Positions 20,507-32,404 of a stretch of DNA of 64,000 nucleotides are shown in pieces (position 1 is the first letter of the stretch; the number at the start of each line of letters is the position of its first letter). The stretch covers positions 6,421,845-6,485,844 of the forward strand of contig CM073326.1 of the NCBI GenBank assembly GCA_037043015.1. Reading direction: 5' to 3'. The notes beneath the pieces were generated by a model. It worked only from the letters and a program-made list of their open reading frames with translations, made no database searches and had not been told where the DNA came from. Made by a program: the position numbers and the translations under genes. Source of the DNA: Bryum argenteum (lineage: Eukaryota > Streptophyta > Bryopsida > Bryales > Bryaceae).

Positions 20507-23174
20507 ATGGGGGACAATAGTCCTAGAACCGATACTTCCACGGACTTGGAAGGCGATGCGAAGTTGGACGATGGACATCACCTAAATACTGGCGGTTCTC
20601 TTACCTCGGATCATGACCATGAAGCAGGAACTAAGAATGGAGACTCTAAGGTGCGAGCGGCTCGTTTTGAGAAGAGTATAGTGTTTATGGCTTACTAAAA
20701 ATTTCTGTTGCAGGCGATTTTTGTTGAGGCTGTGATTGGTGAGTGTAGTATTGATGGCATATCTTAGTTTGTAGTAATTTTTTGATCGCAGGCACTTAGG
20801 CGATTAGCACAAAATCGTGAAGCAGCTCGAAAAAGCAGGCTTAGGAAAAAGGTGAGTTATCTAATTTAGTTCCTTCGTTGACTACTTAGTTTAGTTTGGA
20901 AGTTCAGTTTGGAAGAAATTCTGTTTGTTGATGATCGTTGATTGTTCTGTTTGTAGGCCTACGTCCAACAGTTGGAGTCTAGTCGCATAAAATTGAGTCA
21001 GCTCGAGTCAGAGCTTCAACGAGCTCGACAGCAGGTTTGTCCCTTCACATCATTGACAACTTGTAAGCTTGTTCATCACTAATTATCTAGAAGCACTGTT
21101 TTGTTCAAGTGAACGTACGCAGAAATCGATCACAAGAGCACTACTAGCAGCTGATTGCAACATTTTGTGATTTGTTGTATCTTTTTGACTGGCCATTATT
21201 GGATATTTGTGAACGTTCTTGGACTTCGGGATTAGACTCTTGAAGGTGCAACTTTAGTTGAATATCTGGTATTACAAGGGCGTAGATATAGAGTTTTTTT
21301 TAAAAAAATTTCATCTAAGGGGGAAGTTCAACCTATTTGAATATTTTTGCTGGAGCCTGTGTTCCTGCGTCCTGCAGCGACTGACCTCTAGGGAGCTCGG
21401 AATAATAAATTTTCTTGAAGTTGAGGGTCGTGAATCGATCGAAAACTTTGTTTCTCATTGACGGTGAGGATATCTGCTGGTGCAGAAGTCCATATCTAGT
21501 CCTCTCTCTCTAGAGGGAACTGCTCCAATGCTGGCGTGAATGACTTCTTTTTAGAAGCGGATCCTTCTTTTTCTGCTATACAATTCACTAGTGAAAAAAA
21601 TCTCAGTTTTGATCTCAAGCACATGCCAGTGCTCCAACTTATTTCTTCCGATCATCAGTCCCTGTCGGTGTGCAACTTCCATGTCCTTTAGCGGTGTGCC
21701 TTCTGCCACAAGTTATCTAACCAACGGTGGCCGTCGTTATGTACATGGCAATGTTTAAACTCCTTGGTTTAGTGCTTGTGAACAATGTCTGCATTTGGTT
21801 GAAATTCACCAATTCTAATTTTCAGGGACTGAGTGCGTAATGTTTTGGCTTTCTTAGCAGGGTCTATATCTGGGACCTGGCTCGTATAGTGGCGATCAAA
21901 GTGCTCATCCTGCAGGTGCTGCAGGGGCTTCCTCAAATAATTCAGGTATTCTGCTTTCTAAGGGAGCTGACGGCTTTAAGTGGTTACAAGATATTGAAAA
22001 ATGGTTTTTTGTACTCTATTACATATTTGCAGTGCTTTCATGCTCAACATTCCACTCGATTTTGTTCAGATGTTAGCGTACACTCTTTATTATCGTCATT
22101 GTAATGCGGGATTGCATGACAGTAATTCTTGCAGTGTATTTGTAAGCAGCTCATAAACTAGGTTGTCCTTGCATCTCCACCTTCCATCTTAATCTGGTGA
22201 GGTACCTCATAACTTGGCTACTTGATTACTGATTTCGCCAAGGGTTTGAATTGGACAGCTGGAGCTGCTGCATTTGACTTGGAGTACGGAAGGTGGGTGG
22301 AAGAGCAGCACCGGCAGATGAGCGAGCTTCGTGCTGCTTTGCAGGCCCATGTCGCTGACAATGAATTACGAGTCCTTGTGGACGGGGGCATGGCACATTA
22401 TGACGATATATTTCGACTGAAGGCCACGGCTGCAAAAGCTGATGTATTTCATCTTGTGTCCGGCATGTGGAAAACACCTGCAGAGCGATGCTTTATGTGG
22501 ATGGGTGGCTTTAGACCCTCTGAATTACTGAAGGTGCGGGCTGCTCCAATTTCTGGTGACATTTGAATGGGCACATTTTCATTGCCTAATTGTATTGACT
22601 GTTTCAATATTCCGGTGGTGATTTGTTGGCTCGAAGTTGTTTTACGTTTTCTAATATGGAGGTTGGTTTTGTTTACTATGCAGATCTTGATACCACAAAT
22701 AGAGCCTTTGACGGAGCAACAAGTTTTGAACATTAACATTCTGCAACAATCTTCCCAGCAAGCGGAAGATCAACTTTCTCAGGGAATGGAAACTCTTCAG
22801 CAGTCACTTGCTGACACTCTTTCCGCTGGTTCCCTCGGCTCGTCAGCGAACGTAGCAAACTATATGGGACAGATGGCCATGGCCATGGGTAAACTTGGGT
22901 CACTCGAGACTTTCGTGCGTCAGGTACGTCTTTGTGAAGCGATTTTTTGCAGTGGCCCTTCAACCTGTTCTTTCAACCATGAGTAAATTAATGTAGTTCT
23001 CATGGTCTGTCTTCTTCGTTTTAACAGGCTGATAGTCTACGACACCAGACGTTGCAGCAAATGCACCGGATACTAACCACGCGCCAAGCAGCCAGAGGAC
23101 TTCTTGCAATGGGCGACTACTTCGCCCGTCTCCGTGCCCTTAGCTCTCTTTGGTCTGCCCGGCCTCGTGAATGA
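20507..23174 (+). CDS. TGA: TGA-type (clade D) bZIP transcription factor, TGA2-like
   Basis: Exons: 20507-20650, 20792-20851, 20957-21034, 21861-21945, 22259-22533, 22684-22923, 23028-23174 (1029 nt, 342 aa). The basic region is N56-REAARKS-R64 in exon 2 and the leucine zipper follows in exon 3. A DOG1 domain fills residues about 127-330 (FDLEYGRWVEEQHRQM, VLVDGGMAHYDDIF, MAMAMGKLGSLE, ending ALSSLWSARPRE). These nuclear factors bind TGACG elements and recruit NPR1-type cofactors in salicylate and redox responses. The N-terminus before the bZIP is short (48 aa), as in TGA2. The two redox cysteines of Arabidopsis TGA1 are replaced (SSQQAED, SLADTLSAG), so TGA1-type disulfide control is not expected. 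All junctions keep frame. Intron 3 is long (826 bp). Confidence 0.95.
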
Positions 23175-24176
23175 GAAAGTAGTAATTTTATTACCAGGCT
23201 TTGAAGACGTCCTTGGCGCAAGTGTGACAGCCACAGCAGTGAACAATCCTGATAAGCTACCCAGCTCTAATTGCACAAACTGTCAGCGTGATTTCATCTC
23301 AGATGAAGCTCTAGTGATGAAGGGTTGTGAGGGTGGACGTGTTTTGCTACAAGGGCCAGCGTAGTGTGGTCTGCGTGTGGCATGTTGCCACCAATTGGCA
23401 ACATGCCTAAGTTAAAGGGATTGATTGGAAGGAAGAGCCATGAGGTAGTCCTCTTTATCAGAACTGGTGTGAGCTTACAGTCACAGATATGTCATCAATT
23501 GACCTCCTTCCTGGTCTACCGCTTGTATCGATTTTTACCAGTACTTGAGAACATTGTCCCAGCTGCCGATACGAAGCAGTCCTGGAAATGACGACGACTC
23601 GATGCAAAGTGCAGCACTTGTCTCCGATTCAACACTTCTGCTCTGATGCTGTTAAACTTAACAAGCTCCGCAATTAATGATCCTCGCATGAATTTACGCA
23701 TGCGAATCGTTCTCCAGTTTTCGAAAGCACCTGAACCTTCGTCCTGGAAGAACAGGTTACAGGATTTCAGCAGAGTTCAACAAAAAACTCTTCGGGTTAT
23801 GCCTTGATTAACTTATTCAGATAGCTGAGTTTCATGCATTTAAGTATGATACGGCCCACACAGAATTACATAGACTGGAGCCATTTTTCGAATTCGAATA
23901 TTCTAGCACGTTATCCGAATTTGCAGAAAAGTACACATTCGACACATGCAACTAATACCAATCGTTTGGTCATGAATCCGGTTCTGACGGAGTTACGAAG
24001 ACATTAGCTGGGTGCATCTGTCATTCGAAAATTGGAACGAAAGTGTGCCAGGATCGATCTTCTCGATTGTATCTCGTCGACTTGGAAAGACCCCCTTGCC
24101 CCGGCAGGACTTGATCTACCACAGTGAAAGCACTTCGTTGTGCTTGTTGTGCTCGTTTTGTTGTAAGCAGTACACG
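23175..24176. other. TGA 3' flank and TIC21 upstream region
   Basis: About 1 kb separates the two genes. No further coding exon is recognised; frames at 23104-23364 and 23364-23591 overlap the TGA 3' end and look like chance. Confidence 0.5.
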
Positions 24177-25708
24177 ATGCAGCTAGCTTGTGTGCCGAGC
24201 AGAGTTAGCAGCCCTAACCTTTTCCGTGTTCGTTATGGCGCTACAGCCAGTTCTCCCATTACAGTAGCCCAGTTGGCGCCTGTGCGACGGGAGATTGTTG
24301 CCCTTTCCTCTTCGGGATCGTTGTCGTTCACTCAATTGTCCATTCGGCCCGTGCTGCCGAAATTGCGCTATGGCGGCTTCCGGGTGGAAGCGAGCGGCGC
24401 ATACAGCAAGGAGTCGTTCGTGAACGACGCGGAGGCCAGTAAGCTCGCGCAGGTTGGCTTCACAATCCCTTTCAATGCAATTAGGGTTCAATTCTGAAGC
24501 TCGTCCAACAACTACTCGACCTTTTCCTCCATGCTTGTATGAGCTCAGAGCAGCAGACCCCAACGAATAAAGGCTCCTCTTCATCGCGAGAATGTTGCTC
24601 ATTCTGGCCTTTTCGCAAGCTTCTCTTTGTTAGTAATGGCAATCGTTTTCTTAGATTTCTCCTTTGCGTCCGTAAGCTCACACCCACGCACACTCGAATG
24701 TCATCCTGTAGAGGTTCAAGCGTTTTCTGCAATGTACATTTGTCAGGATTACATTTTGCCTGATAAAGGATATCTGCAAATATTTGTGGAAATTGAGATG
24801 ACCTTAATGTATTCGGTATACGTTGATGAGGATTTGTGCTTGTAATTGTATGGGGAAGAAAAGTATGGATGTGAGTTGAGACACGGGGTTGGATTGCAGG
24901 TTTCCAAGCGATTGGAGCGGACGGCAGGCTACTTTAAGAGATTAGGGCAATTGGGGTTCTGGGGGCAGCTCGTGTGCACAGTGGTGGCAGGCGTGATTTT
25001 GGCATTCTCCGTCGTCATAACAGGCCAAGCAACAGCTCCAGTTTCCACATACCTCACTGCAGGAGGCATTGCAGCAGCGTTTCTTTCAGTGTTTTGGTCG
25101 TTTGGTTACATTCGGCTGGCCAAGCGACTACGTGAGGCAATAAATGACCCGGCCAAGGCACCTCCTCGAGCTGAAGTTGTCAAAAACCTCAAGAATGGCA
25201 TTGTGATCAACTTGATCGGATTGGGATCATCGTTACTGGGCTTGCAAGCCACCGTCGGTGTGCTTGTTGCCAAAGCCCTCACTTCCTCGACTACTCCATA
25301 TTTGCAAGGAGCTCCCCAAGGCTTCAGCCCTGTCCTTGCTCTTGACGTTTTCCTTGTACAGGTACATCAAAAGCATTTGTTTGCATTCCAGATCGTTCGA
25401 ATTCATAATCTCAACCTGGCTATGTTTCTTGTACCACTGAGACTGATTGTGCTTTTTTGTTTCACACTTGAGTTGCTCACTCTTGCCATAAAGTACATAT
25501 CCTGTAGATTAGTGTGTATTGTCAATTTAATGCTAAGTTTTATACTACAGGATATGATGATGTTTGCTTATTTTGTTTATGTTGTGTGCAGGCTTCTGGC
25601 AATGCGTTGTTGGCGCACTTTCTGGGGATAGTATTTGCTCTGGAGTTACTTCGGTCAGTCACTCTGTCTAACCCTCCTCCCGATAGTGCTATTCCCAAAG
25701 CAGCTTGA
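24177..25708 (+). CDS. TIC21: TIC21/PIC1/CIA5, chloroplast inner-envelope protein
   Basis: Exons: 24177-24452, 24900-25361, 25592-25708 (855 nt, 284 aa); both introns are phase 0. Residues 1 to about 90 are Ser/Arg-rich and poor in acidic residues, fitting a chloroplast transit peptide. Four membrane segments follow: about 112-134 (FWGQLVCTVVAGVILAFSVV), 142-164, 195-218 and 240-265. The signature VLALDVFLVQ joined to ASGNALLAHFLGIVF spans the last splice site. In Arabidopsis the protein is tied to protein import at the inner envelope and to iron uptake (PIC1); the two roles are debated. Arabidopsis TIC21 is slightly longer (about 296 aa). An in-frame ATG at 24012 would add 55 residues unlike a transit peptide, so I start at 24177. 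Confidence 0.93.
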
Positions 25709-27810
25709 CGTTTTTTGGGGCATTGTGACCTATTTATGAATCTGGGAGCTACACCAATTTAATGTATCATGCATCATTTTGCGATCTTGGCAAACTTTGT
25801 CCCTTCTAGCTCTTTGTAGCAACAACTTCCCTCTATGGTGTCTAGATATCTGTAAACGATTGTTGTCACTATTGTTAGCATATTCACATATCTTTTTGTG
25901 TGTGGTGGTGTTTTTCACTAATAATTAGTGTCATATTTGCAAGTTTGGACTTTAAAGAAGAAAGAAGGTTCTTTTGTTCATGGTATATAATTGGGAAATA
26001 CAACCTAATTGAAAGTGATGTCAAGTCTTTGCCGATACAATTACATTTGTATTTTGTCGCTTCTTCCCACTCAAATCTCGAATATGATAATGAGTTGAGT
26101 AATGCCTAGTTTATTAATGTGTCCACCTTAAAAAATAATCATTTCATAATCTTAAATATTATAATATCTTGATTCAAGCATGAGAAATGACAAAAGCATG
26201 CTTATGTGTGCTGCAATTTATAAAAAATGGTTCATTAGTCCAACTTTGGAATGTATTGAAGTTGTTGGTTTTACTCTGAATGCATGGAATGTTGAAGTTC
26301 GGCATTTTTAAATGACAAGCTTAAATTTCTGAAGGCCCAAAATTTTGCTCTTAAGTTTGTTGTCAAAATTAAATGCAATCATCAAATTGAATCAAGTCTA
26401 GATTACCTATGTGATTAGAAATTCGTCAAGACAAAATGAAATTGTGGCATGCATTTCTGTTGAGGCAACTATTGATCTAGGCTTTGAAACATGGAGCATG
26501 TTTTACCATTGTTAACCAATTATATGAATTATAATCAATTTTTAGGATTTATGTATACATTAGTAAAATTTTACTTTACCTCGTACATTCTACTTTTAAA
26601 TACTTTTAAATAGGATTTTGAATGATTCATGTTACTTTAAGTTGGCTATAAAATGACAATTATCATATTTCCCTTTAGATTAACTTGTCTATATAGAAAC
26701 TAACATTAACTTAGGGTAGGTTTTCCAATTCTAAAAAATTTATAAGATCAAGTATTTTTCTAAATAAGGAAGTTCATGAAGTAATAAATCCATTTTTTGA
26801 TTGTAAAAGATGAACTAGCCCAACCTTTAAGTATAATGTCTCCAGAAAAAAAGAAGGTAAGTAAGATCTTGTACACTTCCAACCTGCACGTATGCATATC
26901 AGAAAACTTAGTTTTAGACATGAAGAGACAACCTATTATGAAAAACATGAAGGGACAAGAACCTAGTTTGATATGACCTATTTATACTATAAAATTTACC
27001 TTCTCAAATTATGCAATTTACATTATATTGACGATATTATATTGCAATTAATTTTATTAACTTATTCAATTTAATATTACATGTCAATTACTTAATTATT
27101 TACATTATGAGATTCTAAATGAGTATCATTTATATACTTTTTGTCAATGCAAGATTCAATCGCTTCTAAATAAATATATGATCAATCACAAAAGATATAC
27201 AAGAAAAACATTCTATACTATTCTTGAAATTTTACTATAAGTTAGAATCTTATTCAAATGTAAAAATGCTAGAACAAATGTTATGATTTTTTGATTGAAT
27301 TTCATGTTAGCTTTTAAAGTATACAAACAATTTATAGTGGTTTATATTTTGATACTAAAAATATGAGATTTCAACCTCATGAGATAAAGGATATGAACTG
27401 CTCTAGTATGTTGATTAAGTTCTCTCTAAGTTAAGTATGGAGGGTTAGAAGAACTAGATTGGTATTTCCATGATAACACAAGAGATGAAAACTATTTAGA
27501 TATTTTACAACAACAAATTACTCTAAGATGATTAATAGGTAAGAATTCTAACGAGGATTTGGATACGTTTGCAATATTGCCATAGATTGTCCCCAATTCA
27601 AGAGATTGATCAATTGACTTCATTTTATATTTTGTGAGCGACTTCATCAATAAATGATTCTTATGAACAACCCATAGAAGTACTCGCTTGATCAAAAGAT
27701 GGAATTCAAGTTTGATAATGCAAGTCCTAGTTTATCAATTTTCAAACCTATGATTTTCAGCAAACCTAGAAAAATTGTATTGTTCGATCTTTAAGTTTTC
27801 TATGTATGAT
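25709..27810. other. AT-rich intergenic region between TIC21 and MTP1
   Basis: No gene recognised. The sequence turns strongly AT-rich after about 25.9 kb. Frames are short and have no family resemblance. The MTP1 promoter must lie in the last part, but I see no reliable TATA or metal-response motif. Confidence 0.5.
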
Positions 27811-29957
27811 ATGGCTTCAACAATGAAGTGTGGCGAGGAAGATAAATGTGGATTGGAAAGTACAAAATCAATGGAGTCGGATGCATTACTAAGGGAGAGT
27901 GCATCAAAAAAACTAAAACGAGCAATAATATTTTGCTCATTTTTTATGGGTGTAGAAATAATCGGGGGTTTATATGCAAATAGCTTAGCTATATTGACCG
28001 ATGCTGCCCATCTACTTTGTGATATTGCTGGTTTTGCAATTTCACTATTTGCAATATGGGCTACAAGTTGGGAATCCACTGCCATTCAATCGTATGGATA
28101 TTTTCGACTTGAAATATTAGGTGCTTTAATATCCATTCAATTTATTTGGCTCATAACGGGAATGCTTTTGTACGAGGCTGTGGGGCGATTGTTTGAAACT
28201 CAAAATGCTCCGGTAGATGGGAGAATTATGTTAAGTGTTGCAATGCTAGGTCTATTTGTCAATGTTTGTATGATGATATTGCTTGGTCATGAACATGATG
28301 AAGGCCATGGTTTACATTTAAGTGGAAGTATTCATCATCACAATCATTATCATCAAGATGCGGTAGATTCAGATGATGAAGAGGATGAAAATCACAAACA
28401 CCATAATGGTGAACATGAACATAGTGATCATAAAGATGAACATAGTGATCATAAAGGTGAACATCAACATGTCAGCTTCAATGAACATGGTGAGCATGGA
28501 GAGCATGCTCTAGTTTGCACAGGTAGATATACTATACAAGCTTAATGTGTGAAAATGTTCAACTTATTGTCACACATTCCACTCTAATCACATTATCATA
28601 TTCATCTCTTGTTCAATTTGGATTGTAACTAAACACATGGAAAGAAAGTTTCCACATCCAAGTCTAAATTAGCAAATTGAGATGGTTTCACTATACTTGA
28701 CAAGGATACATTGTAGTTTGAGACAAGAACCAAATGTTTATCTTAAAGTTGAAGTAATTAGATGGGTTTATACAAATGCACAACTTCTTCAAATATTATG
28801 AAGACTCTAAATTGAGATTTTCTCAATTAGAATTTGAACTTTGATGCAATAAATTATTTAAATTAATAATTCAATCGTTAGATGAACCATATAAATGCAT
28901 ATTGCGTAATGGGGTTTAATTATTTTTTTCTAAAAATGCACTCCATTTGCTGCATATATTTGAAATATTTGAATTGAAGAACATGTAAGATTTAATCTTT
29001 GGCATAGTTAAATTGTTTCAACTCTAGTTTGAATTGAATAAAGATATTCATTCATGACATAAATAAATATAAATGAATAGATATAATATATGAAAATATT
29101 TTATAAATGGATATTTAATTTCTTTCGTGTTAGACATGCTTTTAGTTAAAGCCATTAATTTTAGTTGAAGGCTCTTGTTCATTAAGTGCCAAAAATACCA
29201 TTCATTATAAAGATATGAAACTTGTCAATTAATTCTAGTTCAAAACTTTTGAATGACACTTATGAACCAATGTGGGGTGAAGGGCATTTATTTAGCAAAG
29301 CCTACGGATTTTTTCAAAAATCACGATGGTAAAAAATCACATAAAGGAAAAGAAAAACAACTTGATTCTACAATAATAAGCAAAACAACTGCGGCTGAAA
29401 AAAGTCATAAACATAACAACCTCAACTTGGAAGGTGCTTATCTTCATGTACTTGGTGACGCACTTCAAAGTGTTGGTGTAATACTAGGAGGTGCTGCTAT
29501 ATGGTATATATTGAAACTCCAAAACTTAACATGCTTTTATAAATTTTAATAGATAAATATATATCAACTTTCTGAAATTCACTTTTACTTTTGTTTTGTT
29601 TATAGGTACAATCCAGAGTGGAGGATCATCGATGTAATTTGTACTTTGTTATTCTCGGTGCTTGTACTATATACAACAATTCAAATGCTAAAAGACATCT
29701 TGCATATCCTTATGGAAAGTACACCTCGTGAAATTGATGCTCAAACTGTAAAGAATGGTTTAGAAGGGCTACAAGGGGTTGTAACTATACATGAATTGCA
29801 TATATGGGCTCTTACGATGGGCAAAGTTCTTTTGACTTGTCACATCCGTGCTTTACCAAAAGCCAACCATGACGAAGTATTACAAACTGTAATCGATTAT
29901 TTGGAGTCTAGATATAAAATTACACATGCTACAATTCAAATTGAAACCGATGCATAA
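27811..29957 (+). CDS. MTP1: MTP1-type cation diffusion facilitator, vacuolar zinc transporter
   Basis: Exons: 27811-28522, 29296-29503, 29606-29957 (1272 nt, 423 aa), introns phase 1 and phase 2. Zn-CDF proteins exchange Zn2+ for H+ into the vacuole. The two transport-site motifs are present: H67-xxx-D71 in TM2 (TDAAHLLCD) and H288-xxx-D292 in TM5 ([12 protein letters not shown]). Six membrane segments are visible, and a His/Asp/Glu-rich cytosolic loop (about 160-236) lies between TM4 and TM5, as in MTP1. The C-terminal domain holds [11 protein letters not shown] and ITHATIQIE. Length is typical (about 400-420 aa). I start at MASTMKC; in-frame ATGs at 27775 and 27802 are alternatives. Codon use is markedly AT-rich, matching the surrounding DNA and unlike the nitrate reductase gene 2.4 kb away. 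Confidence 0.93.
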
Positions 29958-30856
29958 TATTCACACAAAGAAATTTTATTCAAAGTGTTTTATATCACAT
30001 TTTGAATTTAACAAAAAAAATTGTCATTACTTCCATCATCAAATGATCAAAATTGCTTCCAACATTTGATGTGCACAAGAAAATCTTGTGATGCTCATAT
30101 TCTAATTCCTTAATGCAATATGAATGTACAATAACTGAAGGTTCATTCTCACATTCACATGTTAAAATTGAAAAAGGAACCAAAGTTTTTAATGTTTGTT
30201 TCATAGCATGTAAAATAACTGTTAATAATTTGCTCACATACCACATTTAATTAATTTTAGACTCGTCCAAGAATTTTGGCTAGAGTAGATTTTGAATTTT
30301 TGAATTTTCTTGAAATGACCTCTATACAAATTGAAAGTTTACATTGAGGGATGTGAGTACATTTATATTCTCCAAAGATCCCCGATTTACATTTTTATGT
30401 TCACATTGTATCTTGTTCACATGAGCATGGGAGGAGCCCCCGATGTCTTAGGGCAGAAGTAGTTAAATGTGTCATTCACAAAGAAGTTCATAAATCTTCA
30501 TAGATCTTGAAAACAATCTTTTTTCATCTCATAAAAAATGCATCACTTATTCTCATCTTATATAACATACATATTCAAGGTTTCATCTATGTGCGCAATT
30601 ATGCACGTAAGCTTCATCAATAGATAATAAATACATTGTAAACGTAGAGATATCTTTTGGGTAGATATCTTTTGGGTAGATATATTTTATCATGTTCAAT
30701 TTTGTATATGCTTGTCCACCACTTCTTTAATACCATATTGTGTGACGCATTCTTTGATTATATAACTAAAATGTGCAATTGATGATCAAGTGTTTCATTT
30801 CAAAACAATAATGTATTGATTGGAAATGTGATTGTTAATATTTGCAAGTTGTTGCC
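29958..30856. other. MTP1 3' flank, AT-rich
   Basis: No gene recognised between the MTP1 stop codon and the microsatellite. A short tandem duplication (AGATATCTTTTGGGT) lies at about 30647-30679. Confidence 0.5.
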
Positions 30857-31015
30857 CATACATATACATACATATACATGCATATACATACATATACATA
30901 CATATACATGCATATACATACATATACCTACATATACATACATATACATACATATACATACATATACATACATATACATACATATACATACATATACATA
31001 CATATACATACATAT
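30857..31015. repeat. Decanucleotide microsatellite (CATATACATA)n
   Basis: About 15 units of the 10-bp motif CATATACATA, with interspersed CATATACATG variants and one CATATACCTA. Frames running through it on both strands (repeated IHIHTYTYI or CICMYMYVY) are artefacts of the repeat. Confidence 0.97.
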
Positions 31016-32404
31016 TGGGTAGAATTCCTTGGTCGCATTCAAATGCATGAATCTACACAAATATGCACATTGACATTGACATACATACCCATACTAAGAT
31101 GGATCCATTGCACATGAAACATATACTCAAAAAGTTGAGTAAAAGATCACAACAAACAAAACTGACTATTATCTTTATTTTATTTTATTTTAATTTTCAA
31201 ATCATTGCCCAAAAAATTTCCATACAATCTTATGAAATGACAATGCTAAAAATGAAATTACTCTTTTTTGCAATGATGACTACAACTTGAAAAAAATAAT
31301 ATACAAATCTTAATAAATAAATAAATAAATTTAAAAAAAAACTTGTATTTAAAAGATCTCAGGTTTGTACTTTTGAATCAATTAGATCTAATTTTTTACG
31401 AAATCAAGAGTATTTCATGTTCAATGAGAATTTTCTATGGATTTTTTTGTGTGAATGAGGTTCATACCAAGTTGAAAAATCAAATGTTGTGTTGCAAGAG
31501 GTTGTTGTTTCCACAAAATTGTTCAATATACAAGTGTATCCAAAATGTAATGAAAGTGATGCAAATTTAGAGAAAAATGAATGTGTTGTAATTTAAGTCC
31601 ATAATATTTCTTTTATGTTATATGAATAATGTGAAAACTAAGAGCTCAATTACCTAGAGGCGGACATTAACATTAGAGGTCCAATTTTTCACGGTCTATA
31701 AATATTCATACCTATAGACATTTTTTTGTAAATGGAGGTCAAGGATTAGTCCACCATACAAAAAAGCCTAATGACTTTATCAACCTTGTTGTTTTCCTTG
31801 GTGGAGCCATGCACTCTTGATTAGAGCTAAAGGCACACTAATATTCAGCTAATGCCTTAAATAGAGGTAAGGGCAAGTAGAGAATATAGAAAAAGTCGGA
31901 TTGCCCCTTGGCCCACCCATACATGATCATCTTACAACTTGCAAAAGATTTGATATGCCGAGAATGGCAAACACGCGATGTGACGCAGCAAAATGCAACA
32001 CCATTAGGTAGTGAAAATAGCAATAACATGATCTGCGCAATGAACAAGCAACAAGATATGATACAATGTTCATGAAGCTAAGAAATACATGATATAATGC
32101 AATGAACATGATACGATGCGGTGAACTTGAGAATCCATGATGTGATGTGGTGGAAATAGCAAAGACATGATTAAAAAAAACATGATGGGATGTGGAAACA
32201 ACAAGTTTGAGGGTGACAAAGAGACTGACAGGTTGATTATTGTCAATCAAGTGACAAGTGAGCAGGACACCATCCTCTCGGATATGGTACATTCTTAGCA
32301 TATATATGAGACCTCCGCAAGGATATCTTACAAATCCGCCACTGGCTAGCTCTACTAGGCTGTACAAATCGAATGATCAAATGGTTGTTGGATGAGCATT
32401 GACA
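31016..32404. other. Intergenic region downstream of nitrate reductase
   Basis: An AAAT run lies at about 31312-31333. From about 31930 to 32210 there is a degenerate series of ACATGAT/AATGAACATGAT motifs. The minus-strand frame at 31927-32367 runs through that series and has no domain I recognise. Confidence 0.5.

Noticed and set aside
20714-20738. A 25-nt AG...GTGAGT microexon in TGA intron 1
   Set aside because: Good-looking splice sites, but 25 nt would break the frame between exon 1 and the basic region, which join perfectly without it.
30795-31117. Several frames of 68-91 codons on both strands
   Set aside because: All are translations of the CATATACATA microsatellite.
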